From the NCBI GenBank assembly GCA_963811225.1, contig CAWEQO010000013.1, positions 248,001-312,000 of the forward strand: DNA of 64,000 nt, in the 5' to 3' direction. Both the position numbers and the translations under genes were made by a program. The DNA is from CAWEQO01 sp963811225 (lineage in GTDB: Bacteria > Chloroflexota > Anaerolineae > Anaerolineales > Anaerolineaceae). The notes beneath the pieces were generated by a model. That model saw only the letters and a list, made by a program, of their open reading frames with translations. It was not told the origin of the DNA and ran no database searches. This document shows positions 1 to 8,466 of the stretch, in pieces. Each line of letters begins with the position of its first letter. Position 1 is the stretch's first letter.

Positions 1-1
1 C

Positions 2-703
2 GCCTGGATGGCAAACGTCGCCAAAGAGATGAACCTGTCAGAGACCGCCTTTCCCCTGCCCGAGGGCGACGGCTACCGTCTGCGCTGGTTTACACCGGCG
101 GTCGAGGTGGACCTGTGCGGCCACGCCACCCTGGCCACCGCCCACATCCTGTGGGAGACAGGGCGGCTCAAGCCGGGCGAGCAAGCTTGCTTCCAGTCAC
201 GCTCGGGCCTGCTGAGCGCCACCCGCAGCGCAGACGGCTGGATCGAGATGAACTTCCCGGTCAAGCTGGTGGAGCCGGTCGATGCCCCCGAGGGTTTGAT
301 CGAGGCGTTAGGCGTCGAGCCGGTCTTTGTTGGCAAGAACGTGTTCGACTACCTGATCGAGGTCGAAACGGAAGACGAGGTGCGCGCCGCACAACCCGAT
401 ATGGCCCTGCTGAATTCCGTCCAGGCGCGTGGGGCCATCCTCACCAGCCGCGGCGCTTCCGGCGGGCAATATGACTTCATCTCGCGCTTCTTCGCCCCGC
501 AGGTCGGCGTGCCCGAGGACCCGGTGACCGGCTCGGCCCACTCTGCCCTGACCCCTTACTGGGCCAACAAGCTCGGCAAGCAGGAACTGTTCGCTTACCA
601 GGCCTCAGCCCGCGGCGGGCAGCTGCGACTGCGGCTGGAAGGCGACCGGGCGATGATCGCCGGACAGGCCGTGACGGTCATTCGTGGAGAACTCGAAGCG
701 TAG
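2..703 (+). CDS. PhzF family isomerase, 5' truncated by window edge
   Basis: The frame is open from base 2 with no start, so the gene begins outside the window and only the last 233 residues are visible (family usually 260-300). The N-terminal part has NLSETAF, whose Glu is the catalytic acid/base of PhzF-type enzymes, then FTPAVEVDLCGHATLA with the conserved Cys-Gly-His. The second half has DPVTGSAH, matching the pseudo-repeat of the diaminopimelate epimerase fold. Such proteins are cytosolic isomerases; the substrate cannot be told from sequence. A hairpin follows 22 bases after the stop. Confidence 0.9.
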   Translation, partial: AWMANVAKEMNLSETAFPLPEGDGYRLRWFTPAVEVDLCGHATLATAHILWETGRLKPGEQACFQSRSGLLSATRSADGWIEMNFPVKLVEPVDAPEGLIEALGVEPVFVGKNVFDYLIEVETEDEVRAAQPDMALLNSVQARGAILTSRGASGGQYDFISRFFAPQVGVPEDPVTGSAHSALTPYWANKLGKQELFAYQASARGGQLRLRLEGDRAMIAGQAVTVIRGELEA

Positions 704-724
704 AGAAAGTTGGTAGAGAATAGA

Positions 725-761
725 ACAGAGAGCAGTCAAGGCGTCTTGACTGCTCTCTGTT
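725..761. terminator. Hairpin between convergent genes
   Basis: Arms 725-740 and 746-761 are perfectly complementary around a five-base loop. It lies between the converging phzF-like and fucosidase genes and could stop transcription from both sides. Neither side has a long T-run. It shares the core AGAGCAGTCA with the hairpin at 4372. Confidence 0.6.
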
Positions 762-772
762 GAATTTCACGC

Positions 773-1999
773 TTATTCTAAAACGACGACGGTATCGAAC
801 GGGTCCCGCATCCAGGCCGGGACGATCACCCGCACCGCATCGCCTGCACGCGTCATCTTCACTTTGTGCCCCTCCAGCAGGCAGGACGAGGTCACGCTCT
901 CCGGCACGCCGCGCAGCTCGACCCTATCGCTGGGATAAGCCAGCAGGTGCGCGTAGTGCGTGTCGCCGCGGCGCGTGCCGACCACGCCCTTGCCGCCAAT
1001 CACCCCGGCCCGCGTGCCGTAGACCGCCTCGCCATTGTGCTTCAGCCACGCGCCCACCTCGCGCAGCCGGGAAGCATGCTCCGGTAGAATCTCGCCCGCG
1101 GCCGTCGGCCCGACGTTGAGCAAATAGTTGGCCCCCACCCCAGCCGCCTTGACCAGCGTCTGCACCAACCGTTCGGTCGACTTGTGGTTCTCGTCATCGA
1201 AGTGAATGCCCCAGTTGTCGTTGATGGTCATGCAGACTTCCAACGGCAGATCGTACACCTGGGTGGTGTTAAACCCGACCGTGTTCTCCCCCGGCAGATC
1301 CTGCTCGAAGCCCTGCACGTCCTCGCCCGGCAGGGGCTGCTCGTGGCGGTTGTTGATGACCACCGCCTCCGGCTGCAGCTCGTGGATCAGGTTATACAGC
1401 CGCTCGTACTCGAAGCTGCCGCCCGCCAGGAAGTAGCGGTTGGTATCGTCAATGGTGTGACGCGGCCAATCGCCGTCGAACCAGATGCAAGCGATCTCGC
1501 CGAAGCGGGTGCACAGCTCGCGCACCTGCCCGTGCAGGAACTCCAGGTAATCCTCCCAGGCCAACCCGCTGGTCTCACGGGAGCGATAGGCCGGGTGATG
1601 CCAATCCATCAGCGAGCTGTAAAAGCCCAGCTGGACATCGCCGCGCCGGGCACAGGCGTCCGCCAGTTCCTGGATCGGGTCACGCTGGAAGGGCGTGTTG
1701 GTGACCTTGTAATCGCTCAGGGCGGTGTCGTACATGCTGAAACCGTCATGGTGGCGGCTGGTGATGACCATGTACTTCTGCCCGGCGTCGGCGGCGATGC
1801 TGACCCACTCGTCGGCGTCGAAGCGCTTGGGGTTGAAGCTCAGCACCAGCTTCTCGTACTCATGCACGGGGATGCGCTCGTGGTGCATCACCCACTCGCC
1901 GCGCCCGATCAAGGAATACAACCCCCAGTGGATGAACATTCCAAAACGTTTATCGAGGAAGGCGTTCAGCCCTTCCGCAGACGCTTGTTTGACCGTCAT
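773..1999 (-). CDS. Alpha-L-fucosidase, GH29
   Basis: A 408-residue glycoside hydrolase family 29 enzyme expected to release L-fucose from glycans. RFGMFIHWGLYS lies at about residues 18-29, SRHHDGF at 81-87 and IWFDGDW at 172-178; the Asp in WFDG is the expected nucleophile. No signal peptide is visible, so the enzyme is probably cytoplasmic and acts on imported oligosaccharides. The start at 1999 is chosen over an upstream in-frame ATG because AGGAG lies 8 bases before it. The gene is monocistronic as far as can be seen. Confidence 0.93.
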   Translation of the reverse strand: MTVKQASAEGLNAFLDKRFGMFIHWGLYSLIGRGEWVMHHERIPVHEYEKLVLSFNPKRFDADEWVSIAADAGQKYMVITSRHHDGFSMYDTALSDYKVTNTPFQRDPIQELADACARRGDVQLGFYSSLMDWHHPAYRSRETSGLAWEDYLEFLHGQVRELCTRFGEIACIWFDGDWPRHTIDDTNRYFLAGGSFEYERLYNLIHELQPEAVVINNRHEQPLPGEDVQGFEQDLPGENTVGFNTTQVYDLPLEVCMTINDNWGIHFDDENHKSTERLVQTLVKAAGVGANYLLNVGPTAAGEILPEHASRLREVGAWLKHNGEAVYGTRAGVIGGKGVVGTRRGDTHYAHLLAYPSDRVELRGVPESVTSSCLLEGHKVKMTRAGDAVRVIVPAWMRDPFDTVVVLE

Positions 2000-2090
2000 G
2001 GTATTTGCTCCTGGAATTGAAGTGGATTCTGCTTCTATTGTACAGGAAATCCCAACCACCGAAGATCACGAAGAGCAAGAACGGGCGCCT

Positions 2091-2738
2091 TTACCTTTGA
2101 GGCTCTTTCAGCGCCTTCAGCCACTTCTTGTAGTCCGGGCACATGCGTTCGACCTCGGCCCAGAAGTCTTTGGAATGGTTGCGGTGCTTGAGGTGGGCCA
2201 GCTCGTGCATCACCACGTAATCCACCACCTCGATGCGATGCAGCATCAGCCGCCAGGAGAAGTTCAGGCTGCCGCGCGACGAGCATGAGCCCCAGCGGGT
2301 GCGCGCCCCGGTGATGCCCACTTTGACCGGCGTATAACCGAACTTCTTGGCGTAATGTTCCACCCGCTCCGGCAGAATCGCCCTGGCCTGCAGCCGGTAC
2401 CACGCCTCGAACAGCTTCTCGGCCTGCGCCTGATAAGCTTTGGAAAGAATGAAATGCCGGTGCAGCATCAGCGGCTCGGGTGGGTTGGGCGCGATCTCCA
2501 GCGGGTAACGCTTGCCGAGGAAGGAAAACTTTTCGCCTTCTTTATAGCGCAGCGGAGACACTCGCTGCTCGGCCACCTCGCCTTGCTTCTTGCGGATCCA
2601 GTCGGCATGCTCCGCCACCACCTGCTCCACCTGAGCGCGCGTGGCACGCTTTGGCGCTCGCACCACCAGCGCTCCGTCGGGCTGGATGATCAGGGCAAAG
2701 GTCTTTCTTTTGCTGCGAATGATCTTGCTGATTTCCAT
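2091..2738 (-). CDS. YgjP-like zinc metallopeptidase (DUF45/M48)
   Basis: A 215-residue YgjP/DUF45 protein. It has RWGSCSSRGSLNFSWRL at about residues 148-164 and the zinc motif HELAHLKHRNHSKDFW starting near residue 178. These cytosolic metallopeptidase-like proteins are linked to SprT and M48 families; the natural substrate is unknown. A -10 box TATACT lies on the minus strand at 2745-2750, exactly six bases before the ATG, and no ribosome-binding site is present. The mRNA is therefore predicted to be leaderless. Confidence 0.9.
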   Translation of the reverse strand: MEISKIIRSKRKTFALIIQPDGALVVRAPKRATRAQVEQVVAEHADWIRKKQGEVAEQRVSPLRYKEGEKFSFLGKRYPLEIAPNPPEPLMLHRHFILSKAYQAQAEKLFEAWYRLQARAILPERVEHYAKKFGYTPVKVGITGARTRWGSCSSRGSLNFSWRLMLHRIEVVDYVVMHELAHLKHRNHSKDFWAEVERMCPDYKKWLKALKEPQR

Positions 2739-2804
2739 ACCGCAAGTATACCCAGAATTTCATCCATCCGCATCTTGCGCTGGTCTGGGGATCGGCCCAA
2801 CCAC

Positions 2805-3680
2805 TCAATCTGTCACTGGGTTCACCAGCCCGGTTTTCACCTCACTGATCTCCCACAGCCGGCGGGCGGCTTCCTTGTCATACGACGCCTTGGAAGACGG
2901 CACCGACTTCTTCTTCACGAAGTACTCTCCGGTCGTGCCCTCCACCTCAGGCGACGAAGCCAAATAGATGCTCGTCTCGGCGCCCTTCTCCGGGGTGATG
3001 GTGAAGGGCTGCAGCAGCAGCATAAGCGCATTGGTGATCGCGCCGTTGTTCCTGGCGAAGCCGGTGCTTACAAAGCCGGGGTGCAGCGCATTGACGGTCA
3101 CCCCGCTGCCCTCCAGCCGCCGGGCCAGCTCGTAGGTGAACAGCACGTTCGCCAGCTTGGTGTCGCTGTAAGCTACCCAGCCGCCGTGGGTGTCGTCGCT
3201 GCGCAGAGCCTCGAAGTCGATGGTTGCGCCAAGATGACCCATCGAGGAAACGTTGACGATGCGCGCCGGCGCGCTGGCTTTGAGCATGTCCAGCAGGAGA
3301 TTGGTCAATAAGAAATATGCGTAGTGGTTGAGCGCCCAGCTGTAGGGGATGCCATCCACGCTCATGCGGCGCTTCATGAAGAACCCCCCGGCATTGTTGA
3401 CCAGCACATCCAGGCGATCGTAGCGCCGCCGGAACTCGCCCGCCACCCGCCGCACCTGCGCTTGTGAGGAAAGATCGGCGATGAGGTAATCCACATGGGG
3501 ATTGCCGGTCTCCCGCTTGATCTCATCGACCACCCGCCCGGCCTTCTCCTCGTTGCGGGCGACAATCGCGACGGTTGCGCCCATCTCCGCCAGCCCCTTG
3601 GCTGTCTCCCGGCCAATACCACCGGTGCCGCCGGTGATCAAAACCACTTTGCCTGTCATGTCTACAGATTGATCTGTCAT
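2805..3680 (-). CDS. SDR family NAD(P)-dependent oxidoreductase
   Basis: A 291-residue classical short-chain dehydrogenase resembling retinol dehydrogenase-like members. The nucleotide-binding motif TGGTGGIG is at residues 16-23, NNAGG follows in the middle, NVSSMG supplies the catalytic Ser and YSDTK supplies Tyr and Lys. The start at 3680 was preferred to the longer frame because GGTGGG precedes it and the Rossmann fold begins directly after. The upstream extension would add 46 residues with no family match. Substrate unknown. Confidence 0.92.
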   Translation of the reverse strand: MTDQSVDMTGKVVLITGGTGGIGRETAKGLAEMGATVAIVARNEEKAGRVVDEIKRETGNPHVDYLIADLSSQAQVRRVAGEFRRRYDRLDVLVNNAGGFFMKRRMSVDGIPYSWALNHYAYFLLTNLLLDMLKASAPARIVNVSSMGHLGATIDFEALRSDDTHGGWVAYSDTKLANVLFTYELARRLEGSGVTVNALHPGFVSTGFARNNGAITNALMLLLQPFTITPEKGAETSIYLASSPEVEGTTGEYFVKKKSVPSSKASYDKEAARRLWEISEVKTGLVNPVTD

Positions 3681-3803
3681 CAGTTTCGTCCCACCTTCAA
3701 AAAAGTTGTTGCGCTCTATTGTAAGCGAGGTAAGGCAAGAATTCAACCAGATGTAAAGGGCGCAGAGCCGCAACCATTTCGAAAACCATCCGTATATTAA
3801 GTA

Positions 3804-3858
3804 GACTTCCGGAGGCAAGCGGTTCTCCGCTCACCAGTTGGCCGCTGCTCCGGAAGTC
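3804..3858 (+). other. Large hairpin in the 5' region of the YccF gene
   Basis: Arms GACTTCCGGAG (3804-3814) and its complement (3848-3858) pair perfectly. An inner AGCGG/CCGCT helix (3818-3822 with 3842-3846) extends the stem. It sits 40 bases upstream of the YccF start, after a possible -10 TATATT near 3793, so it could be a structured leader or a terminator of a lost upstream gene. Confidence 0.5.
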
Positions 3859-3898
3859 ATTTTGAAACCATTATTGAGCGACCGAAAGGAAAGTCGAG

Positions 3899-4330
3899 AT
3901 GAACACCACCACCGTTGTGGAAACCCGTAAAAGCCCTGGCTGCCTGCTGCAGATCCTGTGGTTCGCATTCATCGGCGTCTGGTTGGGACAGGCCTGGATG
4001 ATCGCTGCCTGGCTGTTGATGGTCTCGATCATCGGGATTCCCTTCGGCATCGCCATGCTCAACATGCTCCCCAAGGTCATCGCCTTGCGGGAGCCGGACG
4101 AGCGCACCCGCGTCACCATCCGCCCGGATGGCTCCATCGCCCGGCGCGCAGCCGATCCTGACCAGGCGCCCTTCCTGCTGCGGGCCGTGTACTTCTTGCT
4201 GGTCGGCTGGTGGCTAAGCGCGATCTGGATGGAAGCCGCTTACGCCGTCACGCTTACGGTCATCGGCCTGCCCATCGGCTTCTGGATGTTCGACCGGGTG
4301 CCGCAGGTTGTATCGTTGAAGAGAAGTTAG
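3899..4330 (+). CDS. YccF domain-containing inner membrane protein
   Basis: A 143-residue membrane protein with two copies of the YccF (DUF307) module. The first is residues about 15-60 (GVWLGQAWMIAAWLLM then IIGIPFGIAMLNMLPKV), the second about 95-140 (GWWLSAIWMEAAYAV then VIGLPIGFWMFDRVPQVV). Four hydrophobic segments are expected. The function of the family is unknown. AAAGGAAAG precedes the ATG, and a strong terminator follows at 4372. Confidence 0.9.
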   Translation: MNTTTVVETRKSPGCLLQILWFAFIGVWLGQAWMIAAWLLMVSIIGIPFGIAMLNMLPKVIALREPDERTRVTIRPDGSIARRAADPDQAPFLLRAVYFLLVGWWLSAIWMEAAYAVTLTVIGLPIGFWMFDRVPQVVSLKRS

Positions 4331-4371
4331 AGAATCGATAAAAGAAAGCGGTCCCCAAGGGAGCGCTTCGC

Positions 4372-4410
4372 AAAGAGCGGTCAGGAACCTGACTGCTCTT
4401 TGTTTTTATA
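4372..4410 (+). terminator. Rho-independent terminator after yccF
   Basis: A 13-bp perfect stem (4372-4384 with 4389-4401) around the tetraloop GAAC, followed by a T-rich stretch. It ends the YccF transcript. Confidence 0.85.
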
Positions 4411-4556
4411 TCACAGCAAGGGGGCGGCTTTCTTATGAATTGGGCTAAGAGTCCCACCTTATCTCATCGTTTGGCGCAGCTTATATGAACCAGCTACTCC
4501 GGCATATGCTATAATCACCGCGTATCTTAAACCAAACGAATGCAAAGAAAATCACT

Positions 4557-5495
4557 ATGCAGTTTTTAATTACTGGAGCAGCCGGGTTTTTAGGATCGGC
4601 GCTGGCAAACCGACTATCGAGAGAGGGTCACGCAGTGCGCGGGCTGGATGATCTATCCACCGGCGACCCTGGTGTTCTCGATTCCGCGATCCATTTCACG
4701 CGCGGCGACGTCAACGACCGCCCCAAGCTTTGGACCCTGCTGCATGAGGTGGACTGCGTTTACCACCTGGCAGCACGCGTCCTGGTGCCCGAGTCGGTGC
4801 TCTATCCGCGCGAATACAGCCAGGTCAACGTCGGTGGCACGGTCACTCTCATGGAAGCCATGCGGGATGTGGGCGTGCGCCGGGTGGTGCTCATCTCCTC
4901 GGGAGCGATCTACGGCGAGCAGGAGCAGCAGCCCCTGCGTGAGGACGCTACACCTAACCCGCGCTCTCCTTATGCGGTCTCGAAGCTCTCCGCCGAATAC
5001 TACGTGCGCACCATTGGCAGCCTATGGGGCATCGAGACCGTCTGCCTGCGGGTCTTCAATGCCTACGGCCCAGGCCAGCACATCCCGCCCGTGCATGCCC
5101 CGGTCATCCCCAACTTCTTGCGCCAGTCGGCCATGAACGGCACCCTGGTGATCCATGGGGACGGTCATCAAACTCGCGACTACGTCTACATCGACGACGT
5201 GGTCAACGCCATGCAGTCTGCCGCCACCGCCCCCGACGTCAATCAGGAAACGATCAACGTCGGAAGCGGTCGCGAGACCAGCACGCGAGACCTGGCGCGC
5301 CTGTCGATGGAGATCACCGGCGGCAAGCCCGAGATGGTCTACAACAACCGCAACGACCGCGGCCCCTCACGCATGTGCGCCGACATCTCCCTGGCCCACA
5401 AGAAACTCGATTACAAGCCCCTGACCTCGCTCGAAGATGGTTTACGCCTCACCTTTCAGCGCGATCCGCGTTTGAATAAAACCTCTTCATCGTAA
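4557..5495 (+). CDS. NAD-dependent epimerase/dehydratase (extended SDR)
   Basis: A 312-residue extended SDR of the UDP-glucose 4-epimerase/dTDP-glucose dehydratase type. TGAAGFLG at residues 6-13 binds NAD. SSGAIYG near 114-120 gives the active-site Ser region, and YAVSK at 139-143 holds the catalytic Tyr and Lys. It probably acts on a nucleotide-activated sugar in surface polysaccharide synthesis; the exact sugar is not readable. A -10 TATAAT is at 4510-4515, leaving a leader of about 35 bases. Confidence 0.92.
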   Translation: MQFLITGAAGFLGSALANRLSREGHAVRGLDDLSTGDPGVLDSAIHFTRGDVNDRPKLWTLLHEVDCVYHLAARVLVPESVLYPREYSQVNVGGTVTLMEAMRDVGVRRVVLISSGAIYGEQEQQPLREDATPNPRSPYAVSKLSAEYYVRTIGSLWGIETVCLRVFNAYGPGQHIPPVHAPVIPNFLRQSAMNGTLVIHGDGHQTRDYVYIDDVVNAMQSAATAPDVNQETINVGSGRETSTRDLARLSMEITGGKPEMVYNNRNDRGPSRMCADISLAHKKLDYKPLTSLEDGLRLTFQRDPRLNKTSSS

Positions 5496-5588
5496 GAATT
5501 CCCCAACCCTTTGTTCGTTTTGAATTTAAGAAACGCGAATGGCTTTCTGAAACAGGCCCCTTCACCTCGGGAGGGGTGCTTCACCTCG

Positions 5589-5679
5589 GGACGAACGAAA
5601 GCCGGTTGAAATGGAGCTTTGCTTGGGCGGCGCACTGTCGCCCAAACGAAGCTCCATTTCAACCGGCTTTAGTTCGTCC
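5589..5679. repeat. Long inverted repeat, 41-base arms
   Basis: Arms 5589-5629 and 5639-5679 pair over 41 positions with three mismatches around a nine-base loop. It lies between the epimerase gene and the glycosylase gene and could act as terminator of the former. It belongs to the family of long gene-end hairpins in this window. Confidence 0.75.
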
Positions 5680-5756
5680 ACGCCCGCTGCCTCCAGCACA
5701 TTTGCGGCTGCAAATCGACGAGGGTTTCGGAACCACAAGTATTGTACAATACAACC

Positions 5757-6386
5757 ATGTCTGTGTCGCGTCCGCTGATGCCCTCCTTTTACACCCCCCC
5801 GGCTACGCAAGTGGCGCGCGACTTGCTGGGCATGCGCCTGGTACGCATCCTGGAAGGGCAGCGCCTGTCCGGCATCATCCTCGAGACCGAAGCCTATCAG
5901 GGCGAGCAAGACCTGGCCTGCCATGCCCGCGCCGGGCGCACACGGCGCACGGAGGTGATGTATGGCCCACCCGGCCGCGCTTATATTTACTTCACCTATG
6001 GAATGCATTGGTTATTGAACGCCGTATGCCAACCGGCAGGTTCCCCGGCTGCTGTGCTGATCCGGGCCATCGATCCTCAAGAGGGCCTGGATGTGATCAC
6101 TGCCCGGCGCAGCCGCGTGCTGCCGGCGCACTGGACCGACGGCCCCGCCAAGCTGGCGATGGCCCTGGCCATCGACGGCGATCTCAATGGCGTCGACCTG
6201 ACCGATCCCACCGGCCCGCTGTTCATCGAGCCCGGCGAGCCCGTGCCGGACGAGGAAGCGCTGACCGGACCGCGGGTCGGGATCGAACTCGGTCCCCGAA
6301 CCATGGAAGTCGATCCCCTGGCGGTATCGTTGGATGCGCTAAACGGGCGCAGTTTTCCCTGCAAATTTCCCAACTCAATGGTATAA
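5757..6386 (+). CDS. 3-methyladenine DNA glycosylase (AAG/MPG family)
   Basis: A 209-residue base-excision enzyme that removes alkylated purines from DNA. The sequence DLLGMRLVR, the catalytic-Glu segment ILETEAYQGEQDLACHA, then RTEVMYGPPGRAYIYFTYGMH are hallmarks of the AAG fold. The upstream in-frame TTG at 5742 is unlikely to be the start, because a -10 TACAAT (5745-5750) overlaps it and lies exactly six bases before the ATG. A leaderless mRNA is predicted. The stop lies eight bases before the next start. Confidence 0.93.
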   Translation: MSVSRPLMPSFYTPPATQVARDLLGMRLVRILEGQRLSGIILETEAYQGEQDLACHARAGRTRRTEVMYGPPGRAYIYFTYGMHWLLNAVCQPAGSPAAVLIRAIDPQEGLDVITARRSRVLPAHWTDGPAKLAMALAIDGDLNGVDLTDPTGPLFIEPGEPVPDEEALTGPRVGIELGPRTMEVDPLAVSLDALNGRSFPCKFPNSMV

Positions 6387-6393
6387 ATTGGGT

Positions 6394-7080
6394 ATGCCTG
6401 ATCCACAATCGCTCTCCATGCCTGAGCTTCCCTGCGACCCCACCTCCCTGATCATCTTCGGCGGCGGGGGGCAGGGCAAATGCCTGATCGACCTGGTGCA
6501 GGTGTGCGGCGCTTTCCGCGTGGTTGGAATTATCGACGACGGCATCCGGGACGGGACAGAGATCCTGGGTGTGCCGGTGCTGGGCGGCGCAAACCTGCTG
6601 CCAGATCTTTACCGCAGCGGCTTTCGCCTGGCGGCCAACGCGGTCGGCGGGATCGGCAACGTGTCCGTGCGGGTCAAAATCTTCGACCTGCTGGCGGAGG
6701 CCGGTTTCAGTTGCCCCAATCTGGTGCACCCCACCGCCTGGGTCGAGCCGAGCGCGGAACTGGCAGGCGGCGTGCAAATCCTGGCGATGTCCTACGTCAG
6801 CAGCGCGGCCAAGATCGGCTACGGCACGCTGATCAACGCGGGTGTGATCGTCTCGCACGACTGCCGTATCGGCCAGTGCGTCAACCTTTCTCCGGGGGCG
6901 GCCCTGGCCGGCGAGGTCTGCGTGGAGGATTTCGCTCAGATCGGCATGAACGTCACGGTCAATATCGGCGTGACAATTGGGTCGGGCGCCCGAGTGGGCA
7001 ATGGCGCCACCGTCAAGGCCGACGTTCCGCCGGGCGGCCGCGTCTACGCCGGGACCATCTGGCCGCCGCGCTCCGCCTGA
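6394..7080 (+). CDS. NeuD-type sugar O-acyltransferase (left-handed beta helix)
   Basis: A 228-residue acyltransferase of the NeuD/PglD group. The N-terminal part has a nucleotide-binding-like motif IIFGGGGQGK. From about residue 110 come hexapeptide repeats of a left-handed beta helix (VHPTAWVEPSAELAGGVQI, then GYGTLINAGVIVSHDCRIG). The conserved His in VSHDC is the probable catalytic base. It likely acetylates an amino sugar in surface glycan synthesis. The start is ATG 6394; a -10 TATAAA at 6382-6387 overlaps the previous stop and predicts a leaderless transcript. Confidence 0.88.
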   Translation: MPDPQSLSMPELPCDPTSLIIFGGGGQGKCLIDLVQVCGAFRVVGIIDDGIRDGTEILGVPVLGGANLLPDLYRSGFRLAANAVGGIGNVSVRVKIFDLLAEAGFSCPNLVHPTAWVEPSAELAGGVQILAMSYVSSAAKIGYGTLINAGVIVSHDCRIGQCVNLSPGAALAGEVCVEDFAQIGMNVTVNIGVTIGSGARVGNGATVKADVPPGGRVYAGTIWPPRSA

Positions 7081-7156
7081 CCGACTTTCTGCGCGGAGCC
7101 GCATCCCGAACCGTAGAGAACAATCCATAGGGGATCACATCAAATAAGGAAAATCA

Positions 7157-8464
7157 GTGCAAATGAGTGATGAAGACGGTCCAGTAAAAACCACCGACGA
7201 TCGCACGATCCAGGCGGCCCAAGATGTATTAACCGGCGAGACCAAGAAGACTGGGCTGGCCCGGCTGATGCCTTTCCTTGGCCCGGCCTTCATCGCCAGC
7301 GTTGCTTACGTCGACCCGGGCAACTTTGCCACCAACATCGCCGGTGGGGCCCAGTTTGGCTACATCCTGCTGTGGGTCATCGTGGCCAGCAACCTGATGG
7401 CCATGCTCATCCAGGCGCTCTCCGCCAAACTTGGGATTGCAACCGGGCACAACCTGGCAGAGCACTGCCGTAACCGCTTCCCAACCTGGGTCGTTTACAG
7501 CATGTGGGTGCTGATGGAGCTGGTCGCCATCGCCACCGACCTGGCGGAATTTTTGGGGGCGGCCATCGGCTTCAACCTGCTGCTCCACGTCCCCTTGTGG
7601 ATTGCCGGGATCCTGACCGCCATCGCCACCTTCCTGATCCTCGGCCTCGAACGCCGCGGCTTCCGCCCGCTCGAAGCCGTGATCAGCGTGCTGGTTGGCG
7701 TGGTCGCCATCAGCTACGTGATCGAAACCATCCTCGATCGCCCCGACTGGAGCCAGGTTTTCTACCACGCGGTCGTCCCGCAGTTCCAGGGCCCCGAGAG
7801 CGTCCTGCTGGCAACCGGCATCCTGGGCGCGACGGTCATGCCACACGCCATCTTCCTGCACTCCGCCCTGACTCAGGGACGTATCGTTGTGCGCGAGCCG
7901 GCCTTGATGAAGCGCCTGTTCCGCTTCGAGATCATCGACGTGCTGATCGCGATGGGCATGGCCAGCCTGATCAACGGCGCGATGCTGGTGATGTCGGCGG
8001 CCACGTTTTTCACCCAAGGTCTCACCCACATCGGCACCATCGAAGAGGCTTATCGTACACTGCAGCCCCTGCTTGGCCCGGCTGCCGGATGGGTTTTCGG
8101 CATCTCGCTGCTGGCCTCGGGCCTGTCCTCGGCCTCGGTTGGCACCATGGCCGGGCAGGTGATGATGCAGGGCTTCTTGCATCACCACATCCCCATTTGG
8201 ATCCGGCGCATGGTCACCATGCTGCCCTCGCTGATCGTCATCATGATCGGCCTCGACCCCACCCGCACGCTGGTGATCAGCCAGGTTGTGCTCAGCTTCG
8301 GCCTGCCCTTCGCCATCATCCCGCTGGTCATGTTCACTCGGGACAAAAAGCTCATGGGGGTGCTGGTCAATCACAAAATCACGACCATCATCGTCAGTTT
8401 GATCGCGGTCCTGATCATCTTCTTGAATTTCTACCTCTTGTACACCACTTTCGCGGGAGGCTAG
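7157..8464 (+). CDS. mntH: Nramp family divalent metal transporter
   Basis: A 435-residue polytopic membrane protein importing Mn2+ or Fe2+ with protons. AYVDPGNFATN in TM1 holds the DPGN metal ligands, and MPHAIFLHSAL in TM6 gives the second motif. About 11 hydrophobic segments are visible. The start is uncertain: GTG at 7157 has AAGGA at ideal spacing (six bases), while ATG at 7163 is two codons further in. It is followed after two bases by a universal stress protein gene, so the two form an operon. Confidence 0.93.
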   Translation: MQMSDEDGPVKTTDDRTIQAAQDVLTGETKKTGLARLMPFLGPAFIASVAYVDPGNFATNIAGGAQFGYILLWVIVASNLMAMLIQALSAKLGIATGHNLAEHCRNRFPTWVVYSMWVLMELVAIATDLAEFLGAAIGFNLLLHVPLWIAGILTAIATFLILGLERRGFRPLEAVISVLVGVVAISYVIETILDRPDWSQVFYHAVVPQFQGPESVLLATGILGATVMPHAIFLHSALTQGRIVVREPALMKRLFRFEIIDVLIAMGMASLINGAMLVMSAATFFTQGLTHIGTIEEAYRTLQPLLGPAAGWVFGISLLASGLSSASVGTMAGQVMMQGFLHHHIPIWIRRMVTMLPSLIVIMIGLDPTRTLVISQVVLSFGLPFAIIPLVMFTRDKKLMGVLVNHKITTIIVSLIAVLIIFLNFYLLYTTFAGG

Positions 8465-8466
8465 CC

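Noticed and set aside
1184..2020. Antisense ORF over the fucosidase gene
   Set aside because: Shadow of a GC-rich coding sequence without motifs.
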